DNA of 32,095 nt from Candidatus Peregrinibacteria bacterium Greene1014_49 (GTDB taxonomy: Bacteria > Patescibacteriota > Gracilibacteria > Peribacterales > Peribacteraceae), in NCBI GenBank assembly GCA_007376635.1, contig VMGQ01000001.1:1-32095 (forward strand). Reading direction: 5' to 3'. The notes below the pieces were generated by a model, which did no database searches, had not been told where the DNA came from, and was given only the letters and a program-made list of their open reading frames with translations. Numbering within the stretch: the first letter of the stretch is position 1; each line of letters opens with the position of its first letter. The translations under genes and the position numbers were made by a program. Positions 15,427 through 23,200 of the stretch are shown here, piece by piece.

Positions 15427-17088
15427 TCAATATACAGCTTTCAGATAACACTCCGCGCACACAATCTTCTCCGTCCTCTCCGGGCTGTACGTCGTCTGGA
15501 TCGCTTTCTTGCAATTGCCACAAGCGCGCTCCCAGAGCGTATAAGAATTGCGCAGAGCCATCCTCCGAAGATGTCGCTCTTCGGGATGAATGCGCGGGAG
15601 TGGTAGCCGCATTCTGCGATAGAAATCGAGCTCTTGTTTGATGATTCGGAATGGCCGCTTGGTCACTGCACATTCAATAGCCCAACCAAGGACATCATCA
15701 GGAATTTCATCGATGCTATCGGGGAGGCGATCGGCAGGCACAATTTTTGTGACGTCGGGAGGAGCATCTTTTTCATCACGCCATCGAAATCCTCTCTTCA
15801 GAGCTTCCGCTTTTGTAAGTGGGAAATACGTCTGTGCAGATGTTTCGTTATACGCAAAGGGGATGACGGTATACGGCCAGAAATGTCCCCATTCTCCGCG
15901 AGATTTCATGTGTGCGATGATTTTCGGGAGAAGGGCTTCATATTCTTCCTTCGAGTACTGCACGTTAAGGATGCAATAGTCCTTGTGCCGGAGCCCTGTG
16001 CATCCGAAGCAGTGCTTACACGACTGACAACTGTCGCAGTAGCGCATGTCGTTGCAAAACCACATGTAGCGACAGAATGCCATTGCACTGCAGCCGCGAG
16101 ATACCGCGCAGTTATAGAGCTGCTCACACCGTGGCCATCCCGCGCTGTAACAGGAGTGAATGTCTTTTGCATCATTGAGCGAGACATCGTTGCTGCAATC
16201 TTCACTCGTGTCACCGTCGAAGCACTGCAGACAATTCTTTGAGTCAAAAAGATGATCGCCCGTGACGTTCTCGCAGTTGATCGTGTGAGCCGCACGATGC
16301 AGCGCATTCTGCCGAACCTCGGCATATTGCTGATAAGCTTTCACCCAGCTTGCATAGGATCCGTTGATCATTTCCGACCGCAGCTTCTCATACGCTTCAC
16401 GGCTGCAGGGCTTATTGAGAATGTGATAGGACTTATGGGAGAGATTGCTGCAGAGCAGACAATGATCGCAACCGCGGAGGTCGTAACAGAATGCACAGTC
16501 ATTGCAGTTGTAGCACTCCTGAAGTGCGATCCCCTGTACGCAGGTGCCGAAAGCCAGACACTCATAACAGAGCGCGCTTTTACCCTTAATATGAAAGCAG
16601 CAGTCGATCACGTTCTCCACATCCACCATCCAGTAGCTGTAGTACATATCCTCGGCGCGAACGACGAGGGAGTTCAAGTAGCAGTTTTTCGATTGGCGGA
16701 TGTGACTGTTGTAGTCGCAATTTTCGGATTGGAAAACGGATGTCCCTTCACGCGGAACAACTTTCTGAAGCGCATCGAATTGGGCAAAGAATGACTTTGA
16801 AAAATCGAACGGCTTTCCGTACGTAAGCCCTTCCCAGCTATCTCCCCACCAGACGTCATTGCGATACACGGTGTACGGGCTTTCCGGAGGATATGCACTG
16901 AGAATTTTGCTCCCGGTCGCATCGCACGTGCGGTGATAGAGTTTCCATTCATTGCGCGTGGCCATGAGCTGGCGAATGCGTTCCTCTGGTTCGATTGTAG
17001 GAAGGGGCATATCCATCGCTTCGATAAATGCTTGCTCACTCTCGGAAATGGTAAAGGGCTTACCGGTGATCGTACAGGTTTTCTCCAT
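15427..17088 (-). CDS. Cys-rich double zinc-ribbon protein, paralog E, with degenerate terminal modules
   Basis: The product has 553 residues from ATG 17088 (MEKTCTITGK); ATG 17100 (MLISMEK) is possible. Both paired-Cys sites of the N-terminal module are gone: CTITGKPF replaces CxxC, and PTIEPEERIRQL replaces the CPxCR segment. The N-terminal module now looks like the decayed C-terminal modules of its relatives, which makes the homology of the two ends easy to see. The C-terminal module keeps CGNC and CAEC only. The central arrays are fully cysteine-rich, for example CYNCNDCAFCYDLRGCDHC and CDSCQSCKHCFGC. Second gene of the operon; F ends 27 nt upstream of this start. Confidence 0.84.
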   Translation of the reverse strand: MEKTCTITGKPFTISESEQAFIEAMDMPLPTIEPEERIRQLMATRNEWKLYHRTCDATGSKILSAYPPESPYTVYRNDVWWGDSWEGLTYGKPFDFSKSFFAQFDALQKVVPREGTSVFQSENCDYNSHIRQSKNCYLNSLVVRAEDMYYSYWMVDVENVIDCCFHIKGKSALCYECLAFGTCVQGIALQECYNCNDCAFCYDLRGCDHCLLCSNLSHKSYHILNKPCSREAYEKLRSEMINGSYASWVKAYQQYAEVRQNALHRAAHTINCENVTGDHLFDSKNCLQCFDGDTSEDCSNDVSLNDAKDIHSCYSAGWPRCEQLYNCAVSRGCSAMAFCRYMWFCNDMRYCDSCQSCKHCFGCTGLRHKDYCILNVQYSKEEYEALLPKIIAHMKSRGEWGHFWPYTVIPFAYNETSAQTYFPLTKAEALKRGFRWRDEKDAPPDVTKIVPADRLPDSIDEIPDDVLGWAIECAVTKRPFRIIKQELDFYRRMRLPLPRIHPEERHLRRMALRNSYTLWERACGNCKKAIQTTYSPERTEKIVCAECYLKAVY

Positions 17089-17115
17089 GGAGATGAGCAT
17101 ACCCAAGTATTCAAA

Positions 17116-18825
17116 TCAAAACACTGTCTTCACATAGCACTCCTCACAAAACACCTTCTCCGGTCTTTCAGGGCTATACGTCGTCTCAATCCCCTTCCTG
17201 CAATTCTCACACTTCCTACCATAGAGCTTGCGCGGATTTCTCCGTGCCATGCGTGCCCGATGACGACAGAGGAAACATTCCACAGGAAGCGGCAAATTCT
17301 TTCGTCGCAATAATGCCAATTCTTGCACTGTGATTTTGTAGGGATGATGACAGGAGAAGCACAGCAATCTCTTCTTTGTAGCATCGTCCTCTGTTTCGAC
17401 AATAGTGGAAGGTGGGACAAAGACCTCCTCGCTCGTCCCCTCGAGATCATCTTCCCGCTCCGCCCAGCCATAACCCAAACCCGCCGCTTCTTCCATCGTC
17501 AATGCACAATGATCCGCCGCAACAGTTTCGTTATAGGGAAACAACGCGAGTGATGCTGGGAAGAATTGTCCCCATGAACCACTCGCTGCGCTCAGATTCA
17601 TGGCGTCGCCACCGTCATGACGCATGTGTTCGACGATTTTTTTCACAAGCGCTTCGTACTCCCCCTGCGTGTACTGCTTATTGAGAATGCAGTATTGCTT
17701 GTGCTTAAGGCTGCAACACCCAAAGCAATTACTGCACGAGAAGCAAAAGGTACAGTAAAGCTCATACCGACACGGCCAGCAGCTTGCTGAGAAAAGCACC
17801 GTATGTGCGTTATAGACGCAATTACTGGATTCGTACATATTCTCTGCCTCACCACACTGCTCCGTATCCATGCTATTTTTGAGTGGAAGTGGAGACTGAT
17901 AACTGTAACGACAATCCCAGAGTGATTCCCCGTCGAAGCACTTGTACGCATTCTTGCTCTGGAGCAAGTAATCGCCTGTGCAGTTTTCATTCATGAATCC
18001 TCGCATCGATTTTTGCGGGAACTGAAGCACAAATGCGTCAAAATGCGCACGAGCACCGGCAAGTGCCTCGCGGGATGCGAGGGATTTCTGCACGCGCTCG
18101 AAATCCTCTTTGGAAACAGGCTTATTCTCAATGTGGTACTCCTTGTTTGTGAGATTACTGCACATGATGCAATGTTTGCAGCTCGTACAATTTTTGAGGA
18201 ACAATGAATCTGCGCAGTTGCTGCAGTCCTGGACAAAAGAACAGTTATAGCATTGCAGGCAGTCCATCGCATGCGCTGTGAGTTCCGATCTCCGCACACG
18301 GTGACAGTCGATGCAATCTTTGCATCCGTTAATGCTGTAGCAGTAGTAACAATCACGACTCTCATCACTATCAAAGATCAGATAGCAATTCTTATTCTTC
18401 CCGGAGTAGTTCGTATAGTCACAATTCTCATCGTATGTGTATGCAGTTGTAAGACTCGGGTACGGCACCGCACGCGAAAGTTCTTTGTACTGCTCGAAAA
18501 AAGATTTGTTGAAATCATAGTCACGACCATAGGAAAGCGGATCCCACCCGTCACCCCACCATGCTTCTCGCGCGTACACCGTGAAACCGGAGTCTTTCCG
18601 GAAATTGGAAATGACGGATTTCCCAGTAAGTCCACAAGTATTTCTGTGCAGATGCATTTGGTTCACTGCCGCCTGACGACGCAGTTGACGACAATCTGGG
18701 CAGTGCAGAGGCTCGGGAAGATCCAATGTGACACCCCCAATGATCGGCGAAAGTTTTTTCAGAAACGCCCGGTCGTCATCGGTGACCGTGAATGGCGCCT
18801 GGCATTGCTTACAACGAAACTGCAT
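17116..18825 (-). CDS. Cys-rich double zinc-ribbon protein, paralog F, first gene of the F-E-D-C operon
   Basis: The product has 569 residues from ATG 18825 (MQFRCKQC). The next upstream ATG (MGTMQF) would lie too close to the -10 box. The N-terminal module has CKQC, CPDC and a single Cys in CGLTGK; the fourth pair is absent (AWWGDGWD). The C-terminal module retains all four pairs (CFSC, CFLC, CENC, CEEC), as in A, and ends VKTVF instead of the usual VY. A Gly/Ser-rich insertion (DGGDAMNLSAASGSWGQF) lengthens the linker after array 2. A strong promoter with a -10 box 8 nt before the ATG suggests a leaderless operon mRNA. It is divergent from TrmB 3. Confidence 0.86.
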   Translation of the reverse strand: MQFRCKQCQAPFTVTDDDRAFLKKLSPIIGGVTLDLPEPLHCPDCRQLRRQAAVNQMHLHRNTCGLTGKSVISNFRKDSGFTVYAREAWWGDGWDPLSYGRDYDFNKSFFEQYKELSRAVPYPSLTTAYTYDENCDYTNYSGKNKNCYLIFDSDESRDCYYCYSINGCKDCIDCHRVRRSELTAHAMDCLQCYNCSFVQDCSNCADSLFLKNCTSCKHCIMCSNLTNKEYHIENKPVSKEDFERVQKSLASREALAGARAHFDAFVLQFPQKSMRGFMNENCTGDYLLQSKNAYKCFDGESLWDCRYSYQSPLPLKNSMDTEQCGEAENMYESSNCVYNAHTVLFSASCWPCRYELYCTFCFSCSNCFGCCSLKHKQYCILNKQYTQGEYEALVKKIVEHMRHDGGDAMNLSAASGSWGQFFPASLALFPYNETVAADHCALTMEEAAGLGYGWAEREDDLEGTSEEVFVPPSTIVETEDDATKKRLLCFSCHHPYKITVQELALLRRKNLPLPVECFLCRHRARMARRNPRKLYGRKCENCRKGIETTYSPERPEKVFCEECYVKTVF

Positions 18826-18833
18826 AGTGCCCA

Positions 18834-18861
18834 AGTATAGGATTCGATCTCAAAACGTCAA
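18834..18861 (-). promoter_or_regulatory. Promoter of the F-E-D-C operon
   Basis: Minus strand: TTGACG (18861-18856), 16-nt spacer, TATACT (18839-18834). Only 8 nt separate the -10 box from the ATG at 18825, so transcription should begin at or next to the start codon. Confidence 0.7.
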
Positions 18862-18881
18862 CAATACAATAATTCTATAAC

Positions 18882-18937
18882 TTAGTATTTATTTGTAAAA
18901 TAGACTATGGATTCATTATACAAATAAGTAATACTAA
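18882..18937. promoter_or_regulatory. Inverted repeat in the F / TrmB 3 divergent region
   Basis: TTAGTATTTATTTGTA (18882-18897) is mirrored by TACAAATAAGTAATACTAA (18919-18937), with one 3-nt insertion. The repeat sits between the two divergent promoters, upstream of both -35 boxes. It is a good candidate operator for TrmB 3. Confidence 0.55.
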
Positions 18938-18951
18938 TTTCGTCAGAAAAA

Positions 18952-18980
18952 TTGACACTTTTTCCCATACCGAAGATACT
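18952..18980 (+). promoter_or_regulatory. Promoter of the third TrmB gene
   Basis: TTGACA (18952-18957), 17-bp spacer, GATACT (18975-18980), then 7 nt to the ATG at 18988. The ORF-track start TTG at 18952 is the -35 box itself, so it is not the true start. Confidence 0.7.
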
Positions 18981-18987
18981 GGAATCT

Positions 18988-19752
18988 ATGGAAATGGCTC
19001 TGCTCCTCACGACCACCGGCATCTCTGAAAAAGCGGCACAAGTATATCTCGCGGCGCTGCAAGCAGGTCCCACAACCATGACTGATCTCGCTCGCATCAC
19101 CACACTGAAGCGTCCATCGGTATATCTCTTGATCGATGCGCTGCTCGGAAGAGGTCTTATCACCACAGAAAAGCGTGGCAAGAAAACCTTTTATCGTGCG
19201 GAACATCCACAACGCATTCTGCAAACGATCCGAGCACGGACACGGGAGATGGAACGCGTAATCCCTGAGCTCGAAGCGATGTACTACGATCCCCGCGGTC
19301 GTCCGCGTGTGACCGTATCCGAAGGAATCGATGCCATTCTTGCCGTCTATGAAGACATGTATGCAGCGATGGGACGCAAGGGCGAAATCCTGTTCTTCAC
19401 GGACATCGCAAGTCTCGATGCAAACCTGCCGGATGCGATCGACGGTCTTATTGAGCGCATCAAAACCCTCCCCCGTTCGTATCGCCTCCGCGAACTTAAC
19501 CTGGAAAGTCCGCAAACCTACGACTACATCCGGAAATTGGAAAAAGTGAAAGGAAAACATCACCTCTTTCGTGTGCTGGATCCAGCTCTTTACCCCTATG
19601 AAAACACCGACACGCTGATCTTCGAGAATAAAACCGTGCTCTTCTCCTTCAAAAAAGAGATCTTCACCGTCGTCATCGAAAGCCAGCAGATCGCCGATAC
19701 ACATAGGGCAATGTTTTCAGCGGCGTGGATGGCGGGGAAGGAAGTAGGGTGA
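18988..19752 (+). CDS. TrmB-family transcriptional regulator 3
   Basis: The product has 254 residues from ATG 18988. The winged HTH covers about residues 5-70 (MALLLTTTGISEKAAQVYLA, then LARITTLKRPSVYLLIDALL and the wing KRGKKTFYRAEHP). A short helix with REMERVIPELEAM links to a TrmB-type sensor domain ending FTVVIESQQIADTHRAMFSAAW. It belongs to a different subgroup from the pairs at 6971/9929 and 22421/24743: the HTH is longer and the EGIDAILAVYEDMYAA segment replaces the SGLKSLFRDLLFE block. It is divergent from the F-E-D-C operon. It ends directly against the stop of a convergent toxin gene. Confidence 0.86.
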   Translation: MEMALLLTTTGISEKAAQVYLAALQAGPTTMTDLARITTLKRPSVYLLIDALLGRGLITTEKRGKKTFYRAEHPQRILQTIRARTREMERVIPELEAMYYDPRGRPRVTVSEGIDAILAVYEDMYAAMGRKGEILFFTDIASLDANLPDAIDGLIERIKTLPRSYRLRELNLESPQTYDYIRKLEKVKGKHHLFRVLDPALYPYENTDTLIFENKTVLFSFKKEIFTVVIESQQIADTHRAMFSAAWMAGKEVG

Positions 19753-20019
19753 TTATTCGTACGCCTTGCTGCGATGGCGGACGGCGATAATTACAATCGC
19801 AGACGTCTCATTCTGCAATTCCACAATCACTCGATAATTCCCAACACGGAAACGATGCGTACCGATGCGCGCATTGGCGAGAGGCTTCGCGAAATGCAAA
19901 GGGTCTCGTTGGGATGCGAACCAATGCATTTTGTTCCAGATGCGGTCAGCGGTAATGGAGGGCAACTGCTTGAGTTCTTCTTTCGCGTCTAACGTCCAGA
20001 CGATCGCTTGAGATCCAAT
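19753..20019 (-). CDS. RelE-family toxin (locus 3), without an obvious ATG/GTG/TTG start
   Basis: The RelE core is clear: IVWTLDAKEELKQLP, then DPLHFAKPLANARIGTHRFRVGNYRVIVEL and AIVIIAVRHRSKAYE with the terminal HRSKxY motif. About 85 residues match RelE length. In this frame no ATG, GTG or TTG occurs between the antitoxin body and the RelE core. The nearest candidates are ATT (20019) and ATC (20004), both rare starts, inside the end of the antitoxin gene. The coordinates given use ATT. Alternatives are frameshifting from the antitoxin frame (a fusion product), a rare start, or a sequence error. Confidence 0.7.
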   Translation of the reverse strand: MGSQAIVWTLDAKEELKQLPSITADRIWNKMHWFASQRDPLHFAKPLANARIGTHRFRVGNYRVIVELQNETSAIVIIAVRHRSKAYE

Positions 20020-20252
20020 TCTCTGCGTACTTCTTCCATCGTGTAGTACTTGCCTGCGCGATAATCCCTCCTCCCCCTTTCCGCTTGAGCGATCAATGCT
20101 TCGAGCTCGGGATCTTCTTCGATGGGCTCTACCCGCGCAACGGGCACTGAATGACGCATTAGAAGAAAATTCAGCTTCTTCTTTTTTGCCTCCTTGAGAA
20201 GACTCGGCATATTCTCCCGGAACTTGCGGATACTGATCATGCGTGTAGCCAT
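19989..20252 (-). CDS. Antitoxin, Phd/YefM-like (locus 3)
   Basis: The product has 87 residues from ATG 20252. The N-terminus MATRMISIRKFRENMPSLLK, followed by FLLMRHSVPVARVEPIEED, fits the Phd/YefM antitoxin fold (an 'S(I/V)xxFRxNxxxLL' opening). The C-terminal charged helices (AQAERGRRDYRAGKYYTMEEV) would bind the toxin. The longer ORF-track start extends across the operator and is rejected. Its 3' end overlaps the toxin reading frame. A perfect 16-bp palindrome lies 28 bp upstream. Confidence 0.72.
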   Translation of the reverse strand: MATRMISIRKFRENMPSLLKEAKKKKLNFLLMRHSVPVARVEPIEEDPELEALIAQAERGRRDYRAGKYYTMEEVRRELDLKRSSGR

Positions 20253-20280
20253 GGAATGAGAGGAAGAAACTGTAAATATG

Positions 20281-20296
20281 GTACACAATTGTGTAC
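20281..20296. promoter_or_regulatory. Operator of toxin-antitoxin locus 3
   Basis: GTACACAATTGTGTAC is a perfect 16-bp palindrome, 28 bp before the antitoxin ATG, placed where the -35 region should be. GTAC ends also occur in the operator of locus 1. Confidence 0.65.
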
Positions 20297-20432
20297 ACAA
20301 ATGCAAGAGGATTCTTGGAATGACATGTGACCATAAGAATCCAGAATGCACGGCTTTTCTGCGACAAAGTACATACGCTCACTACAAAGAATCTGACAAA
20401 GAAGTATTTTGGCTTTATGAAAACGAAATAGA

Positions 20433-20454
20433 CGTTCCAAGAGCCAATGGAACG
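20433..20454 (-). terminator. Possible terminator of the sORF-G operon
   Basis: CGTTCCA / TGGAACG forms a 7-bp perfect stem with an 8-nt loop, 4 nt past the stop of gene G. The minus strand continues TCTATTTCGTTTTC, only a weak T-tract. Nothing else is visible between this hairpin and the operator at 20281. Confidence 0.4.
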
Positions 20455-20458
20455 GCGG

Positions 20459-22135
20459 CTAATACACCTCTTTCAAATAGCACTTCTCGCAGTAAACCAC
20501 TTCCTTCCTTTCTGGTGCATATGTCGTCTCAATCCCCTTTTCGCACTTACTGCATTTTCTGCTCCAGAGTTTGCGGGGATTGCGGAGCGCATTGCGATCC
20601 AAATGCCTCTGTAACGGGCTTCTTCGCGGGACGGGAATGCCTAATTGACGATAAAACTTCAGTTCCTGAGGAATGATTTTGAATGGCTTTCCCGAAATCT
20701 CGCATTGTAAAATGGATTCGCAAATTGCATCGGGAACATCGGTGATGGCATCGGGAGTATCCACGGCTGGACCGAGGTAACGTTTGCCACTTCCCTCCTC
20801 CTCGCGCCACATCCAGCCGCGCTTCTCCACTTCTTCACTGGAAAGCGGCAGATATTCCTGCGCGACGGTTTCGTTGTAGCCGAAAGGACAGATGGATGGC
20901 GGAAAAAACTGACCCCACTCGCCAGTCTTGCGCATATGTTCAATAATTTTCGGTACGAGTTCCTCATATTCTTCTTTTGAATACTGTTTGTTGAGGATGC
21001 AGTACTCTTTGTGGTTCAGCCCGATACATCCGAAGAGATTTTTGGAGTTATTCGTAAGATCGCAGTAGTACACGTTGCTGTTGTAATGCGATGCCATGGA
21101 GTAACCGGAGAACTTCATGGCGAGCGTGGAAATAAGCTCCAGCGACATTTCCGGCTGGTACAGCGAATAATTCAGATCGCGGCAGTCTTTGGCATCAAGC
21201 ACGTCATAGAGATATGCGCAGTCTTCAGAATTCACGACATTGAAACACTCAAGGCAATTTTTACAGTTTTTGAGATCATTTCCCGTGCAGTCTTCGCAAT
21301 TCATGTTGACCATATCCCGGTACATTCCCTTGGTGATGCGCATGGTATTCCACAATGCAGATACCTGCAGAAGCGAAGAGTGAGACCCCAAATTCAATTC
21401 TTTGAGCTTCCGCTGGTACTCCTCCTTCGTATGCTGCTCATTGAGAATGCAGTACTCCTTATTGCGAAGATTGATACTGAGCAGGCAATTTTTGCAGCCT
21501 TTGCAGTCGAAGCAGAACGCGCAGTCATTGCAGTCTTCCAGATACATCGCATGCCGACATGCGTAGGAGTTGTAGCACTGGATGCACTCATAACAGAGCG
21601 TGCTGTGGTAAGCGAAGGTGCAGTCCACGCAGTTCTTTGAATACTTGGTGAAGAGATTGTAGTAACAGTCTTCATTCCCCTCTCCCGCGATATCGAGATA
21701 GCAGTTTTTGTCATCACCGCAATAGTTGCAGTAGTCGCTGTTCTCGCAATTCACGATGTCGATGCCGAGACGCGGCACTTTGAGCATCAACTCTTTCCAG
21801 TGATCAAAGAATGGACGGGAAAAATCGAACGCCTGACCGTAGGAAAGCGGATCCCATTTGTCACTGTACCATTCACTTGGCTTGTAAACCGGAAAGGGCG
21901 CCTCTTGGGGATACAATGAGATGAACTTCTCACCGGAAAGATCGCACGTGCGATGGTAAAACGTGCGATCGTTACGCCATGCCATACGGCGCTGAAGACG
22001 GCAAAGGGAACAAAGTGATGGCAGCGGGACAGGACATGTTTTTCCGCCGAATGTCGGGGTGATCTTCTCGTAGAATGCGAGATCAGTGGCTGTGAGATTT
22101 ATTGCCGAAGCACATTGGAGGCAATGCTTACTCAT
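20459..22135 (-). CDS. Cys-rich double zinc-ribbon protein, paralog G
   Basis: The product has 558 residues from ATG 22135 (MSKHCLQC). The start overlaps the stop of the upstream small ORF as ATGA, so translation is probably coupled. The N-terminal module has CLQC, CSLC and a lone Cys in CDLSGE; the C-terminal module has CEISGK, SPLQR, CSKC and CEKC. Array 1 is dense (CNDCAFCFDCKGCKNC) with a textbook cap NLRNKEYCILNEQHTKEEY. Array 2 departs at its end: SKNLFGCIGLNHKEYCILN has lost the first Cys of the usual CxxCFGC step. Second gene of a two-gene unit divergent from TrmB 4. Confidence 0.86.
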   Translation of the reverse strand: MSKHCLQCASAINLTATDLAFYEKITPTFGGKTCPVPLPSLCSLCRLQRRMAWRNDRTFYHRTCDLSGEKFISLYPQEAPFPVYKPSEWYSDKWDPLSYGQAFDFSRPFFDHWKELMLKVPRLGIDIVNCENSDYCNYCGDDKNCYLDIAGEGNEDCYYNLFTKYSKNCVDCTFAYHSTLCYECIQCYNSYACRHAMYLEDCNDCAFCFDCKGCKNCLLSINLRNKEYCILNEQHTKEEYQRKLKELNLGSHSSLLQVSALWNTMRITKGMYRDMVNMNCEDCTGNDLKNCKNCLECFNVVNSEDCAYLYDVLDAKDCRDLNYSLYQPEMSLELISTLAMKFSGYSMASHYNSNVYYCDLTNNSKNLFGCIGLNHKEYCILNKQYSKEEYEELVPKIIEHMRKTGEWGQFFPPSICPFGYNETVAQEYLPLSSEEVEKRGWMWREEEGSGKRYLGPAVDTPDAITDVPDAICESILQCEISGKPFKIIPQELKFYRQLGIPVPRRSPLQRHLDRNALRNPRKLWSRKCSKCEKGIETTYAPERKEVVYCEKCYLKEVY

Positions 22136-22326
22136 TGCTGAAGAATATCACGGATAGAGATAACACAGATTCTTTCATATTCCTCACAAAGATCCAGGAT
22201 AGCATCATCGAAGTACAACGATTCTGGAAGACGTTGCGCACGAAAATCATCTCTTTGCTGGGTACATGCCTCAATTTCCATACGTACGGTTCTTGCAGAC
22301 CGTTGTTGTTCTGGAGCAGTGTTCAT
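22132..22326 (-). CDS. Small hypothetical protein encoded ahead of gene G, 64 aa
   Basis: It starts at ATG 22326 (MNTAPEQQRSARTVRMEIEA); the ORF-track start adds a Phe-rich leader that overlaps the promoter. The sequence is charged and probably helical, ending YFDDAILDLCEEYERICVIS and IRDILQQ. Its stop shares ATGA with the start of gene G, so the two are very likely co-translated. No family is recognised. Its coupling to a Cys-rich gene suggests a partner or regulatory role. Confidence 0.6.
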   Translation of the reverse strand: MNTAPEQQRSARTVRMEIEACTQQRDDFRAQRLPESLYFDDAILDLCEEYERICVISIRDILQQ

Positions 22327-22331
22327 AAAGG

Positions 22332-22361
22332 TGAATAGGAAATGGAAATAGAACATGTCAA
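22332..22361 (-). promoter_or_regulatory. Possible promoter of the sORF-G unit
   Basis: Minus strand TTGACA (22361-22356), then an 18-nt spacer to a weak TATTCA (22337-22332), about 5 nt before the ATG at 22326. The -35 box is a perfect match and the -10 box is poor. Confidence 0.45.
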
Positions 22362-22400
22362 ATTCTAAAGATTATTTTGTTGTAGCCAAGACCACGACAC

Positions 22401-22419
22401 TGTTGCTATAATAACAACA
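22401..22419 (+). promoter_or_regulatory. -10 box within an inverted repeat before TrmB 4
   Basis: TATAAT (22407-22412) lies 8 nt before the ATG at 22421 and is enclosed by TGTTG (22401-22405) and CAACA (22415-22419). No good -35 box is present. AACAACA just before the ATG repeats the end of the boxes before TrmB 1 and TrmB 2. Confidence 0.55.
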
Positions 22420-22420
22420 C

Positions 22421-23185
22421 ATGAGTACACAACTCTTCGAAGACCTCGGACTCAGCATGAATGAGGCAAAAATCTACGATGCGCTCATAACCTATGGTGG
22501 TTCCGGCGTTTCCACTATTGCGCTTCGATCCAGTGTGCATAGAAGTAATGCATACGATTCTCTGCATCGTCTCATTAAAAAGGGGTTGGTGTACGAAGTA
22601 TTCAGCCAGAAAGAAACGATCTATGAAGCGGTAGATCCCGGAAAACTTTTAGAGTTCGTAGAAGAAAAACAAGCGAAAGTACAAGCCGCTCTCCCAAGCC
22701 TTCTTTCTCAGTTTCAACAGCACCGCTCACCGGAACGTGCATATATTTTCAAGGGGATAGAGGGTGTCAAAAACTATTTACGAGAAGCATTGAAGGTCGG
22801 AGAAAATATCTATTCCTTTGGCGCAAAGGGGGCATGGTTTGATCCGCGATTGGAAACATTTGTCCGCTGGTTTTTGAAAGAGGCCAAACGCAATAAAATC
22901 CAATACCACCATATTTTTGATCATGAAGTGCGAGAAAAACTTCCCCACGTCCTAAAGGCAGTCGGGAAGCCGTATAAATTCCTCCCCAAAGAGTATGCAA
23001 CGGATTCAACGATGGATGTTTTTGGCGACCACGTTGTGACCTTTCATGGATTGGAACTTGCGAAACTAAGAGACGATATCACCATTTTTGTGATGGTAAG
23101 TCCTGGGCTAGCCGAAAGTTACAGGGCATGGTGGAAGCTAGTCTGGGATCTCCTTCCGGAAGCAAAAAACCGAAGGGGGAAATAA
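22421..23185 (+). CDS. TrmB-family transcriptional regulator 4
   Basis: The product has 254 residues. The winged HTH starts MSTQLFEDLGLSMNEAKIYD, with the recognition region VSTIALRSSVHRSNAYDSLHRL and the wing SQKETIYEAVDPGKLLEFV. The sensor domain contains YIFKGIEGVKNYLREALKVG, a Trp/Phe-rich FGAKGAWFDPRLETFVRWFL, and GDHVVTFHGLE. It is very similar to TrmB 5 at 24743, so the two are recent paralogs that flank a transporter gene. It is divergent from the sORF-G unit and ends 15 bp from the convergent symporter gene. Confidence 0.88.
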   Translation: MSTQLFEDLGLSMNEAKIYDALITYGGSGVSTIALRSSVHRSNAYDSLHRLIKKGLVYEVFSQKETIYEAVDPGKLLEFVEEKQAKVQAALPSLLSQFQQHRSPERAYIFKGIEGVKNYLREALKVGENIYSFGAKGAWFDPRLETFVRWFLKEAKRNKIQYHHIFDHEVREKLPHVLKAVGKPYKFLPKEYATDSTMDVFGDHVVTFHGLELAKLRDDITIFVMVSPGLAESYRAWWKLVWDLLPEAKNRRGK

Positions 23186-23200
23186 AAATCTACCTTTCTC

